From the NCBI GenBank assembly GCA_003255065.1, contig QAOA01000712.1, positions 452,392-516,391 on the forward strand: DNA of 64,000 nt. Reading direction: 5' to 3'. Origin of the DNA: Cercis canadensis. Its lineage: Eukaryota > Streptophyta > Magnoliopsida > Fabales > Fabaceae. Below, in pieces: positions 1 to 10,702 of the stretch; within the stretch, counting starts at the first letter, position 1, and the number at the start of each line of letters is the position of its first letter. A program made the translations under genes and the position numbers. Under the pieces are notes generated by a model. That model had not been told where the DNA came from. It did not search any database and saw nothing but the letters and a program-made list of their open reading frames with translations.

Positions 1-468
1 TTAAGTGAATTTGCCCTGAATGACCACACTTATGATAAGGAGATGTATGCATTGGAGAGGGCGTTAGAGACTTGGCAACACTACCTTATTCCTAAGAAGT
101 TTGTGAGAGTAGTCTTCGAATCGGGAGCTTGGGTATGGGAGGTGGCGAGGATCAATAACAATGCTCACAAGTTAGAGCTATCTAGTGAGTATGACTCAAA
201 TGCCAATTATAATGACACTAATTGTTCTCCCATTAATGTAGGTGAAGATTCGAGGACTAAAATTTTTGAAGAAATTTTGAATGATGAGAATCAAGGAAGC
301 ATTAACAAAACATTGAATGAGCCATTGCAAACAAAGAATATGCAAGTGGCTTTTGGAGGGTTGATTGAGAAGATTAGGGCTCAAGGAGCAATCCTAGAAG
401 AAATGAATGAAAATTGGAGAGCCGTGTGCATAATTCGGGAGATAAAAGACACAATCGGTAAAAAGTGA
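1..468 (+). pseudogene. Ty3/gypsy pol remnant: RNase H joined to integrase C-terminus
   Basis: The frame is open from base 1, so the start lies outside the window, and it ends at TGA 466-468. The first ~35 residues are the end of a gypsy reverse transcriptase/RNase H block (motif [20 protein letters not shown]). From about base 105 the protein jumps to what in related chromovirus (Tekay/Del-like) elements is the far C-terminal part of integrase ([10 protein letters not shown], then a segment like the usual ERINDNAYKL block). The integrase catalytic core and zinc finger between them are missing, so an in-frame internal deletion is inferred. The remaining C-terminus is acidic and then weakly helical, without recognised motifs. 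No function is expected. Lineage assignment is from recognised motif order only. Confidence 0.75.
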
Positions 469-1120
469 CAGAGACAGGGTGCCCCAGTGCTCTCCAGGTA
501 GAGGCCAGGCACAACCTAGGCGGCCCAACGCTTGAAGCTTTTCAAGCTTTGCGTGTTTTGTGTTTCCTTGTCAGAATGGGCTCCGAATTTAGTTCTTTTT
601 AGGCCCAATTTTTAATGTAATTAAACCTATGTTTTTCCTTTTTTAGTTGTGAGCTTTCTTAGGGTTTTGGGCCTTGTTTATTGTGCTTAAACTCATTTAC
701 CCAATTAGATTAATTAGGTTAGTTTTGCTTTAAAGGGAGGTCATTCCCCTTGTGATGGTTAGAATTGGACTATTCAAAATTTGAAATAGAGAGGTCTCTT
801 CCTTGGTTATTTAGAAGAACTTTTAGAACTTATCAAGAACCCTATGTTCTTGTGGTGTTCGATCTAAGACTTATTACTCACCCCCTATCCCCTCGAGTGT
901 GGCATCTATATCTTCCCGGATACCTTTGGTTCCCACTTCGCTAAGTGAAAAGTCAAGGTCCTATTTGTTTTAATTTGTATTTTTGCTTCTAATGAACTTT
1001 GATTGGACAATTCTCGGGCATCCAAATCTCTACCAAAACATGTTAGGTCTTAGACAATCTTAGAGGTTCTCATCAAGTATTCTCTATTTTTTTTGTAAAT
1101 TTTATGCAAAAATAAAAAAT
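469..1120 (+). other. Non-coding tail after gypsy remnant, probably 3' UTR/LTR
   Basis: No coding sequence is visible. The stretch follows directly on the gypsy stop codon and is T-rich with short GC-rich patches near 480-540 and 890-960, as expected of an element's 3' UTR or LTR. No second LTR copy exists in the window, so boundaries cannot be set. It ends at the abrupt junction with copia sequence near 1121. Confidence 0.4.
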
Positions 1121-2600
1121 TAGCGTGGTTGTTCTATTCGTATCTTGTGTAGAGATAATGCTAAGGAATACTTTTCCACATCATTCAACTCTTTCTTATC
1201 TCAAAATGGAATTGTTCATCAATCTTCTTGTGTTGTTACCCCCACAACAAAATGGAGTAGTTGAAAGGAAGAAACGTCATCTCATGAAGGTTGCACGAGC
1301 TCTTTTATTTCATACACAAGTCCCTAAGATTTTATGGGCTGATGCAGTCTCTACTGCTTGTTTCTTAATTAACAGAATGCCTTCAACTGTCATTGATGGA
1401 CAGATTCCTTATTATGTGTTGTTTCCCTCACATTCACTATTTCTTCTCCCCCAAGAGTCTTTGGCTACTCTTGCTTTGTTCAAGATATTCGACCCTCAAT
1501 ATCAAAACTTGATCTTAGGTCATTAAAGTGTGTCTTTTTAGGCTACCCTCGGAATGAAAAAGGGTACTAGTGTTTCTCTCTTAAATTAAGTTGTTATCTA
1601 GTTTTTGTTGATGTTACTTTCTTTGAGTCTACTCCACTCTTTCTCTTTCCCCTTCACACTATGTACCAAAAGATGATTTCCTTATCTACATTGTTAGTGA
1701 AAAATCAGTATGGGCAACTTGTCCACCTATCACACAGGTTTACTATTGGTGTGCGCCACAACAGGTGGTAGCTCCTACATCTCAACTTGACTCACTACTG
1801 CCACCAGCTTCTTCACCCCTTGATCCATATCCTTTTCCACCTACATAGAGCTTGACCTTCCCATTGCTATTCGGAAAGGTAAATGAAGTTGTACCTATCT
1901 TATTTCTTCATTTGTTTCTTATTATGCTCTCTTTCCTTTGTCTAGGCCTTTCACCACATCTCTAGAGTCTGTTACGATTCTCAAATCCCTTTTAGAAGCA
2001 TATATCACCCTAGGTGGACAGTAGCTATGAAAGAGGAAATGGATGCTCTTGAACAAAATAACACTTAGGACTTGATTACTCTACCTAAAGGCAAACATGC
2101 TATTGGCTGTAAGTGGGTGTTTACTGTCAAAGTAAACCTAAATGGGTCAATTGCTTGTCTTAAAGCTCAATTGGTTACTAAGGGATATGCTCAAATCTAT
2201 GGCACTGATTACTTTAAGACCTTTCCTCTATAGCTAAATTAACTTTTGTTCATCTCTTGATCTCCCTTGCTGCATCTAATAACTGGCCACTTCATTAGTT
2301 AGATGTTAAAAAGGCCTTCCTTCATAGGGATTTACAGGAATAAGTATATATGGAGCAACCACCTAGGCTTATTGGAAATCATTATATGGATTTAAACAGT
2401 CCCCTCGAGCTTGGTTTGGGAGATTTAATGAGGTTGTTTTGGAGTTCGGTTTGCAAAGGAGTGCACATGATTACTCAGTTTTCTACCGGCAAACAACAAC
2501 ATGGTTTATTCTCTTAGTTGTCTATGTTGATGGCATTGTAATCACAGAAAGTGATGAGACTGGTATTTATGCTCTTAAATCTTTTCTTCAGAGAAATAGA
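1121..2600 (+). pseudogene. Ty1/copia pol fragment (integrase core to reverse transcriptase)
   Basis: Across several frames the translation shows copia integrase (PQQNGVVERKKRHLMKVARALL at about 1239-1305), the following LFINRMPS-type block, the start of reverse transcriptase (AMKEEMDALEQN at ~2026, GCKWVFTVK at ~2107), LDVKKAFLHRDLQE at ~2302, and a YVDD-region variant reading YVDGIVI near 2523-2545, where the second catalytic Asp is replaced by Gly. There are many stops and frameshifts, and no LTRs, gag or RNase H. The fragment ends abruptly near 2600 in AT-rich DNA. It is a dead, truncated copia copy. The clade cannot be fixed from this. Confidence 0.85.
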
Positions 2601-2814
2601 CATAACCATAGCAAAAATGGAAAATAAATACATATAATAAATGAACAACAAAATAAATATATAAATACAAGACAAGAAACAAAATAGAAAAAATAAAAAT
2701 AAGCTACACCAAAAATATAAGAAAGCAACAAAAATGGAGTAATATATCTCCCACCTTTTTTATTTTGAGCACAATGGCTTCAATCTAATGGGTCATTCAC
2801 TACAAGAAAATTCG

Positions 2815-3170
2815 TGTTTACTCACGGAAATTTCGCTCGGACAACAAGTCTATGAGAAAAAGCTAATACAAATTTTCTCACTGAATGTTACTGTTGAAAT
2901 TTTCTCACGGACTTTCTCACGAAACTAAAAGGCCGTGAGAAACGTCCGTGAGAAATGAAGTCCCAACTATCTCCATAAATGCTTTAGTTTTCTCACGGAT
3001 ACTTCCCGTGAGAAAATTCAAGGTTTCTCATGAAATTTCTCACGGCCTTTGAGTTTCGTGAGAAAGTTCATGAGAAATTCTGTTAGAAAAATGAAGCGCA
3101 TTGTTTCACTTAAAATTTAAATTCAAGGGTTTTTTCTCACAGACAAATTCAGTGACAAAGTCTGTAAGAA
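2815..3170. repeat. 5' subterminal repeats of CACTA-1
   Basis: The octamer TCTCACGG and its complement CCGTGAGA recur about ten times with variants such as TTTCTCACGGA and CCGTGAGAAATG. In En/Spm-type elements such arrays bind the element-encoded TNPA-like protein. That role is inferred here from position and motif density. Confidence 0.75.
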
Positions 3171-3879
3171 AATTTGTATTTCTTCCTCCTTACGTGGTTG
3201 TAGGCTCCATTTTTCAGAAAACCTCCATTTCTTCTCTCCTTTGTGCTCTTTTTCTACCTAGGTATTTTCTGCCAATTTTTCCTCCTTGAGTTTGGGATTT
3301 GCAGCTCATGACTTCATCTTCCAACTTAGCAGTTTAGTTTTCTGATTACTAGCTCTTTGAGGTAGGTTCCACTTTCAGAGCTTCTCTATAAATTTTTATG
3401 GATTTTCTATGAGAAATTAGTAGAATGACTGGTGATATGATCAAAGATTTGAAACTTAAGATTGTCAAATATAGTTAAGAGATGCTTAATAATGGAGATG
3501 AAGTTACAATTATGAAATTGTAAGGATTATAGCTAGTCTTGGTTCAAAATTGAAGAGAGGTACAACTAGTTATGTTACAATTTTATGGAATTGTTGTGTG
3601 AAATTAACTGAAATTCTATTTTTATAATATGTTATGATTAGGTTTAGGGTTTTGTTATATTATTGATATGGGTAATTGTAGAATTTTTTTGAATGTTTTG
3701 AATGGTATAGAATTTGTTTTGTAATTTTTCTTATTGTTGTGTAATTTTTACTTATATAGGTAGTTAATTTTAAGTTATGGAATGAATGATCTTGTTGTGA
3801 TTGAGTTCATGTGTAATTGTGTGAAAATTTTAATTCTTGGACTATTCAAGTTTTAGAGGAAACTTTGCCAAATTTTTGG

Positions 3880-4275
3880 TTTAGGGTTAGGATTTGAGGT
3901 TTAGGTTATGATAATTTATGGTTTAGGGAAGGGGTTTAGGATTAGGGTTTTGGATTTAAGGGATCAAGGGCTAGGGTTTAGGGTTAGGATTAAGGTTTAG
4001 GATTTAAGGGGTCTACAGTTAGGATTAAGGTTTAGAGTTTAAGGGGTTAAGGGTTAGGGTTAAGGTTAGAGGTTAGGGTTTAGAGTTTAGGGGATCAAGG
4101 GCTAGGGTTGGGGTTAGGGTTCAGGTTTAGGATTTAGGGTTTAAAAAGCCAAGGGTTAGGGTTTAGGATGTAAAGCGTCTAGGGTTAGGGTTTATAAGGT
4201 TAGGGTTGGGGTTAAGGTTTAAGGATATGGGGTCTAGGATTTAGGGTTTAGGTTTGGGTTATCAAAATTTAGGGT
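3880..4275 (+). repeat. Degenerate plant telomere-like (TTTAGGG)n array
   Basis: Nearly 400 bp consist of imperfect TTTAGGG/TTAGGGTT units (for example GGTTTAGGGTTAGGATT) with interspersed AAGGG and TAAGG variants, G-rich on the plus strand throughout. TTTAGGG is the Arabidopsis-type telomere repeat of most plants. The array lies inside CACTA-1, immediately 5' of the first plausible exon of its internal gene. It could be a captured interstitial telomere repeat or a promoter/5' UTR repeat of the kind carrying telo boxes. It is too decayed to be a recent telomere addition. Confidence 0.8.
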
Positions 4276-4329
4276 GAGTGATTTTATTGTATACAAAATT
4301 GCCTTGTTGTTATTGTTTTTGTATGACAG

Positions 4330-7300
4330 ATGTCAGACAATCGTCGGCGGTCATCTCCAGCATCTGAGCCTTCTAGGAGGGACAAGGGCAATGCTGCGGC
4401 TCGACCTTCTTGGACTGACCTTGCCTTGTCCTTATTTTTGCTGACCCAGGGGTTGGCGCACACACCGTCGCCCAATGCGACGCATGAGGGGAACTCATCA
4501 GGAGCCTTCACCCTGGGATCCACAACATCGGCCACTACAAGGTCGTCACGTACCACTATGAGTATTTCGGCTTGGCTCCCGAGCGACTGATGGTCGAATG
4601 TGGATCTAGCCATATGGGAAGAAGGAGTAAGTCTTTTCTAATACCTAGTTTTGATATTTTTAATGGTTTTAAGTTTATTATTTTTGATTGATAAGAATTT
4701 ATTTTTTTGGTGCAACTTTCTTCCATCTAAGGAGCCCGTTAACATTCTTTCGACTATCTTTAAGTCTAAATATGAGGGCGACTCGACCAATCTCGCCTCT
4801 ATTCTTGATGAGGTGAAGGAACTCTAGTGGACAAAGTTCAAGGTAATAATTTTAACTTAATTAATTTTATTTTATTTTAAACTAACTTAATTTCAATTTT
4901 ACTAACCTTGATCTTTTGTTTTCTAATGCAGAGGAAATGTATATGGGATCTGCAGTTTGAAAGCCAGATTCATAAGATATGGCTCTCAAAGTGCAGTGAT
5001 AACATTCACGCCTCCTTCTGAGACATCAGAAAGGGGAAGTTGAAGGGCAATTGGTTGTCGCCTTCTATGCTGAGGCCCTGAAAATTAAATGGGCCTTTGA
5101 AGAGTACAGGGTGGTCTCGGAGTGGAACAAGAAGAACCGCTCTTTAGATCAGGGCTAGGCCTACCACAGGGGTAGTTCGATCACTGTCTCTGAACATAAG
5201 AGGAGGCTGATAAGTTTTTTTATTTAAAAACCTTCTTTCATTTAAGATATGTTTAAAAATTAAGTTATTTCTGTTTACTAACGATTTTTTTTTTGTAGAT
5301 GAAGGAGTTAGAGAGAGAGCCCAACGCACCGGAGGTATTTCGTCACCTCCAGCACAGTGCCAACAAGGGTTGGGTCCATCCATGGGCTTAGTCTACTTAT
5401 GTAAGTATTTTGGAAGTTTTTTAAGAGGTTTAAAAATCTTAATTATAAGTTTATCATTTCTTATGAACTTTATTCTTTTATCTATGCAAACTGAGTATGA
5501 AAGGCACTCGTCTAATAGCCAGGTCCAGTAATCTTCATCTTCTGTTAACAACAACGACATATGGCTTGATGTCGTTGGTGGGAAGAACAAGAAGGGCTGG
5601 GTTTGTGGCATGGGTTCTAAGGCTGGCTTGTTGGACCCGACCTATGGATAGGGTTCCCAGCCCTCTGACTTGGCACATCCTCAGATGTCAAAAGTTTTGT
5701 CCCAGATGGTAGCCATGTCACAAGAGATGTAAGAGCTCCGCCAGATGGTGCCGTTGGTCCAAGCTTTCAGGAGATCTGGCACGTCGACAGAGCAGCTGGT
5801 TGCGATGTTATTGTAGCTATTGTAGGAGGGTCATATATAGAGCTGTCAAGACGGGCTGGCCTGCCCCAACCCACCTCAACCTGCCACTAAACGAAGCAGG
5901 GCGGGCTGAGAAAACCTCAACCCAACCCAACCCACTGTGGGTTATGCGTTAGGCAGGCTAGCCTGCCAAAAATAGAAAAAAAAAATAGTAATCATACATT
6001 AATTGAAGCATTTAAACAAATAATCGTCCATCACATAATTCAAATCATCCAAGACTAATTAAATAGTCTAACAATCTATCAGGAAAGGACTAAGTCCAAG
6101 AGGACCAAGAGTCCAAGCAAGACCAACATAAGAGTAGTTACATTATTACAAATCATACAAAGTTAATCAAAATTCATCAACCATTATATCATTCAAATCT
6201 TCTTCTAATACTAACAGATAAGTAATTTATAACTGTTCCTAGATCTAGATGAAAATCATCATTCAAAAGAAAGAACTAGGAAGCACATATGCAGTAACTC
6301 ATTTCAAGCTTCATTCATTTAACAAAACTAAAGGATACAGAGTTTGATACATCAAATCAAACAACTAGCTGAAGCAAGCTACAACTCAGACACAATACAC
6401 CTCTATGAACCTTCCACTGTGAACAACTTCAAATTATTCTCATTGAAAGCCACTAGTGGCTTATTCAGACTAGCTATCTATTTCACTCATCACTCTCACA
6501 AGAAGAACCAAAATTAGCTATGTACAAGAAAGTTTAGTACCAAAATTCTTATTTACATACATTAATTATTTATTCAGCACTAGAGTACATAACAATATAA
6601 ATTTATATTACAAAGGGTATCAAGACAGCAATTGCAGAACTAAGAAAATAGCTACAAAACCTGGGCAGAAGAATTTTACTATGATAAGAAAGATGCAATA
6701 AGCTTGCGCCATTTGGAGACCCACATAAACTCCTTGCATATCTTATCATGATGAAAATCCTACAACAAACAATGCCTAGAAGCAGCACTTCTCAGGTGAA
6801 AAGAAATCATGCTCCTTTTTGCAATAATATCAGCTCCTAGATGATATCAAATCCCAGACAGTGACTATTAGCAAAAATAACCCAACAAGTACGTTGACAA
6901 GATATACTGAGCGTGGATTTAGGTTTTGGCTTGATGGTGTCTCCTAGTAGATGAAAGACCCATTTCCTATCAACCTCAGATGATTGAATGCTTTTGGTTT
7001 CCGAATTCTTTCTAGAACTGGTACCTTGAGTTTTTCTCTGATCTTTGTTTGATTGAACAATGGATGTTTCCTTCTGAGCCTATAGAATACATATGGAGAA
7101 TTGGATTATCAATAGACATGCTAAAATTAAAACCGATGGTGAATCAGCTCAGCATCTCTAATAGCAATCCAGCAGCAAGTCGCAATAGCAACCCCAGAAC
7201 CAGAAATGAAGCCGGTGATGAGTTATGATGGATACGGTGTGTGCAAGTGCGATTTTTGAGATGAGGCCTTGAGGGACTGACAGTCACCGGAGCCAAGAGA

Positions 7301-7753
7301 GAGGTGATGAGTGAGAGAACTTAGGAAATCAATTGAGCAAAGATTAAGAGAAGAGAGTGAGGTGCACAATAGATATTGAGAGCACATAGGAGAGGAGAGG
7401 AGAGACTAAGAGACTATCGAAAAATAGAGAACCAATTTGGGGGTTAGGGATTTTAGTTTTCAAATTTTTTTTTTTTTTTTTTTTAAAAACCAATGAGTTA
7501 GCCCGCCCCAATCCGCTTCCAACCCATAACCCAAACGGGGCGGGCTCAGAAACCCGCTTCTAAACGGGTTGATAAAACATGAACCCGACCCACCCCATTT
7601 TTATGGTGGGTCGGGCCAACCCAACAGGCCCAACACAATTTGACAGATCTAGTCATATATAATGGGACATTCGATGCGGTCCCATAGCCCCCGGCTGACG
7701 ATGATGATGATTCAGCTAAGGACTTGGGAGACGACAACGACATCAAAGATTAG
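4330..7753 (+). pseudogene. Decayed Ptta/En/Spm Transposase_24-type gene of CACTA-1
   Basis: The first ATG is at 4330. Likely exons are 4330-4620, ~4730-4840 (before GTAATAAT), ~4932-5205, ~5299-5398 (before GTAAGTA), ~5490-5829 and, beyond the hAT insertion, ~7660-7753 (TAG). Recognisable family blocks are WNKKNRSLDQG near 5123-5155, SSITVSEHKRR near 5174-5205 and DIWLDVVGGKNKKGWVCGMGS near 5550-5615, as in plant Ptta/En/Spm accessory transposase proteins. An acidic run of Asp residues sits near the C-terminus (~7700). Several in-frame stops and at least two frameshifts, plus an 1.8-kb hAT element in the last exon, make it non-functional. Exon limits are approximate. Confidence 0.7.
5838..7651. 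mobile_element. hAT-type element nested in CACTA-1, 8-bp TSD
   Basis: The left end reads TAGAGCTGTCAAGACGGGC. The right end reads TTTGACAGATCTA, so the terminal inverted repeats are TAGAGCTGTCAA/TAGATCTGTCAA. The 8 bases flanking both ends are identical: GTCATATA at 5830-5837 and 7652-7659. Subterminal DNA carries inverted GGGCGGGC/GCCCGCCC and GGGTTGG/CCAACCC motifs, as common in plant hAT elements. The 1.8-kb interior has no transposase reading frame. It contains a poly-T run near 7465-7483 and a purine-rich patch at 7300-7440. It is a non-autonomous hAT that interrupts the CACTA gene. Confidence 0.9.
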
Positions 7754-7929
7754 GGTTTAGTGTTTATATTGTAGTGTACTTTTTTTTTTCTTTCATTGTA
7801 TAATATTTATAAATTGTAATTACATTTCATTAATAAAATTTAGTGGTTTTTATATATAATGCATTTAATTGAAACTAATAGTTAATTATTTAAAAAAAAT
7901 TACACATTTTTTAGCTTAAAAAAAGAAAA

Positions 7930-8219
7930 AAATGGAAACTCTCACGGAATTTATCACGAGCGTAACACCATGATAATTTCTCACGGACATAAATCCATGA
8001 GAAACTCATAGATTCACTTGCTGCATAGTTTCTTCGTGAGAAAATTTGTGAGAAATTTCTGATCGTCACTTTTTGTCCGTGAGAAATCCCTTTTGTCACG
8101 ACTATTTTTCTCTCGCCTTCATGTCTGTGAGATAATCTATGAGAAATATGTTTTTCACGGAATTTTGGATATTTTCTCATGGATTTTGTCTGAGAGAAAA
8201 TCCTTATTTTCTTCTAGTG
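7930..8219. repeat. 3' subterminal repeats of CACTA-1
   Basis: Repeated TCTCACGG, CCGTGAGAAA and GTGAGAAATTT variants mirror those at the left end and run up to the terminal TAGTG. Same inferred role as protein-binding subterminal repeats. Confidence 0.75.
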
Positions 8220-8359
8220 ATTAGAGAGGGAGAATGAATAAGAACTTGGGAGAAATCTAAATGGGAGGTGAAAGAAAATAAACAAAAATGCCTTAATATA
8301 AAGCAAGAACTAAAATAGAAGGATGGGAAAAGAGCATACCTTTTAAAGGGAAAACTTAG

Positions 8360-8840
8360 AATCAAACCACTTCTTTCTTTCTTGCTCTTCCCCCTTCTCA
8401 CTCTCGGTTCTGGTTCTCTCTTTCTCTTCTCTCCTTCTTTTTTCTTCTATTTTGCTCTCTATCTTGCACTTTGTCTCTTGTTCACCTCCTTACCCGTTGG
8501 TCTCTCTTCTTCCTTTTCTCTCTCTATATGTTACCCATAAACACACACATTACCTCTCTTTCCTTTTTTTTTTTTTTATAGTAGTTTCTCTCCTTCTTTG
8601 TCTTTTCCTCTCACCTACTTTTTTTTGTCCTTTTCTACTTTTGCTTTCTATTTTTTCCACTTCTCCCTCCATAGGCCTTTCTTTCCCTTTGGTCTTTTTT
8701 CATTTTTTTCATTTCACTCTCTCTTTCTTCTAGCCCTTTCTAGTTACTTCTATTCTTCATTTTTTTTTTATTTCACTCACAAACACTACTCACTTTGCTC
8801 ATATTTTTGTCTTTATCTCCCTATCATTTTTTTTTGTAAG
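8360..8840 (+). repeat. Pyrimidine-rich low-complexity tract
   Basis: Nearly 500 bp of the plus strand are C/T only with few interruptions (CTTTCTTTCTTGCTC, TTTCTCTCTC, poly-T runs). The long open frames across it come from this composition and are not genes. It lies just right of CACTA-1. Beyond it, 8840-9130 is AT-rich without features. Confidence 0.85.
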
Positions 8841-9131
8841 AAACATACTTCACATATGCTTAAACAAATTAAAAGAAACAAACAATCTAAAGTTTTAAAT
8901 AAAATTGAAAAGAAGCCAAATTAAAATTATTTGTATATTTTGTAATTTTTAATTTATTTTTATTTTTTTAAAATTAAACATGGTCTCGGACAAAATATGG
9001 TGTCTAGAACTACTCATGATGAACTATTAGACAACGAAGTTTCTACTTTTAATAAGAACTTTCTTTGTTTCAAGAAATTAGGTGGACTAAATTTTTTTTA
9101 TAATTGATCAATTTTTCCTCACTCAAAACCT

Positions 9132-9186
9132 ATGACTCCATCCCTTTGACTCTACTTANATGACTCCAGCCCTTTGACTCTACTTA
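9132..9186 (+). repeat. 27-bp direct repeat split by a single N
   Basis: Bases 9132-9158 and 9160-9186 are the same 27-mer except for one T/G difference, with the unknown base N at 9159 exactly between. Probable contig-overlap artefact. See the assembly finding. Apart from this, 9000-9530 holds nothing recognisable. Confidence 0.8.
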
Positions 9187-9529
9187 CTAATAGTCTATGG
9201 TAGCAGAATTTCTAATATTAGCTTGCCTCATGATATTTCTTATGGGTTATTAGAAAATTATACATATTTTTTATTTAATATAATGACGAGCAGTATATGA
9301 AGACTAATTTTCAGAGAAATAGAATCATGGCTTGGGTTTTCACAATCTAGAAGGAAGGAGTGGTGTAATGTAAACCCTGTTTTCTTTATTTTTCTCCTTG
9401 AGCACAGATGGACTTCAAAGGAAACTACTAGCAATGAGGTTGTTGGGAAACTTTCCACTCTATGCTAGGGCTCATTCGTTTCGTAGAACGGTGATTCTAA
9501 TTTTGCCTTCATTTCACACAGGAACAAGA

Positions 9530-10345
9530 ATTGCCATTACAATCTCGGGGGTTCCATAGCTCAGATGGCCTCACATTTTGGGGGATTTGCTTTGATCCCT
9601 CTGTGGGTGAGGATAAAATTGAGAAATTTTCCCGCTTTGAGTCCAAATGCTCATTTTGCCAAGTTTAGATGCATGTTGTTCTTTCGAAGCTTGGCAAAAG
9701 TCTTAGCTAGGTCAACTAAGTGGTTTTACTCTGACTTTGATTTTACCAATATGTTGTTCACGTATACCTCAACGTTGTGACCTATTTGCCTATGGAGGAC
9801 TTTGTTCATGGGTCTTTGATAAGTGACCTTGACATTTTTTAGTTTAGCAATTGCTTGCCTTCTTAGTGATTAAATATATCTTCTCTTTTTCGTTTTGGTG
9901 CATTTGTATTTAGTTGTAGCACTACCAACAAGTTTGTCTATGCTAGGCAGTGGGTATGAGTCTTTGGGCCATGCCTTGTTCAAGTTGGTGAAGTCCAAAC
10001 ACATCCTCCACTTACCATTTGATTTTTTGACCATGACCAATTTAATAGTCATGTGGTGTATGTGACTTCCCTAATGAAGCTTGCTTCTAGAAACTTTTGT
10101 ACTCTTTCGATGGCTGCTTGTCTCCCTAGGACGAATACCCCATTTTTCTAGGAGACAAGTTTGGCACCTATATTGATGGCAAGTCTATGGCAAATGAAAT
10201 TTAGGTTAATACCATGCATGTTGGTTGTTGTCCATGCAAACAAGTCGGCATTTTCAACCAACATTTATAACAATTGTACAAGTTGCTCTTCAAGTAGTTG
10301 TGATTCGACTTGGAGTGTCTTGTTCTTCTCTTTTTTCTAGAGTGC
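9530..10345 (-). pseudogene. Decayed Ty3/gypsy (Tat-like) pol fragment, minus strand
   Basis: Read on the minus strand from about 10345, the blocks in order are ENADLFAWTT...MHGINLNFICHRLA, QAAIERVQKFLEASFIREV, VKKSNGKWRMCLDFTNLNKAWPKDSYPLPSIDKLV (clean frame 10052-9870), NVEVYVNNILVKSKSE and GKFLNFILTHRGIKANP. This is the usual order of the RT fingers-to-palm region. The YVDD catalytic box reads YVNN, and several stops and shifts are present. The middle of the palm domain, between the LDFTNLNK block and the NVEVYV block, is largely missing. The same family is represented by the Tat element at 33311-57000. Dead fragment. Confidence 0.8.
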
Positions 10346-10702
10346 TCTTGGGCAACTCTTAGGGTGTCTGTATGCAAGATTGTGTGTTTTTGGGGTGCCT
10401 CTTAGGGATCTTATTTATACTAGTAGAGGTCAGGCACGCCCTATGGCTTTCTTCTTGGATTTGGGGTCAAGAAAGGGTCATTCTTTGGAATATTCCCTCA
10501 GATAGCAAAAATTAGGGTTTTTGAGCACCGAGTCACGTGACTAGGGTATGGACTGCAAGGCCTAGACCAATTTGGTACACGATATGCTTTTTCCTTGCTT
10601 TTTTGCTACCTTGGGTTGTATTTCCTGGAAAATACCACTTCCTTTATCCTAGATTGGGTCTAGAAGGTGTCACATATTGGATTACCAAAATGGGTGTCTA
10701 CA
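10346..10702 (-). other. Possible LTR-like segment with TATA box (minus strand)
   Basis: On the minus strand a segment starting TGTAGACACCC (10702) resembles the LTR start of the Tat element (TGTAGATACCC). It contains TATAAATA at 10417-10410, and the gypsy pol remnant follows it. No partner LTR or TSD was found, so this is a tentative call. Confidence 0.3.

Larger units (their letters stand above)
2798..8219. mobile_element. CACTA-1: complete non-autonomous CACTA (En/Spm) transposon
   Basis: The left end begins CACTACAAGAAAATTCG at 2798. The right end finishes TTATTTTCTTCTAGTG at 8219, whose reverse complement, CACTAGAAGAAAATAAG, is a terminal inverted repeat of the left. The 3 bases outside both ends are ATT (2795-2797 and 8220-8222), the 3-bp TSD typical of CACTA elements. 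Both subterminal regions carry many short copies of TCTCACGG/CCGTGAGAAA in both orientations. The interior holds a telomere-like array, a decayed Ptta-type gene and a nested hAT element. No TNP2-type DDE transposase is visible, so mobility would depend on another element. About 0.7 kb between 3166 and 3880 is T-rich and without recognisable content. Confidence 0.92.

Noticed and set aside
8452..8924. Two overlapping open frames of 93 and 108 codons
   Set aside because: They lie in a C/T-only tract and encode Phe/Leu/Ser-rich strings; low-complexity artefact.
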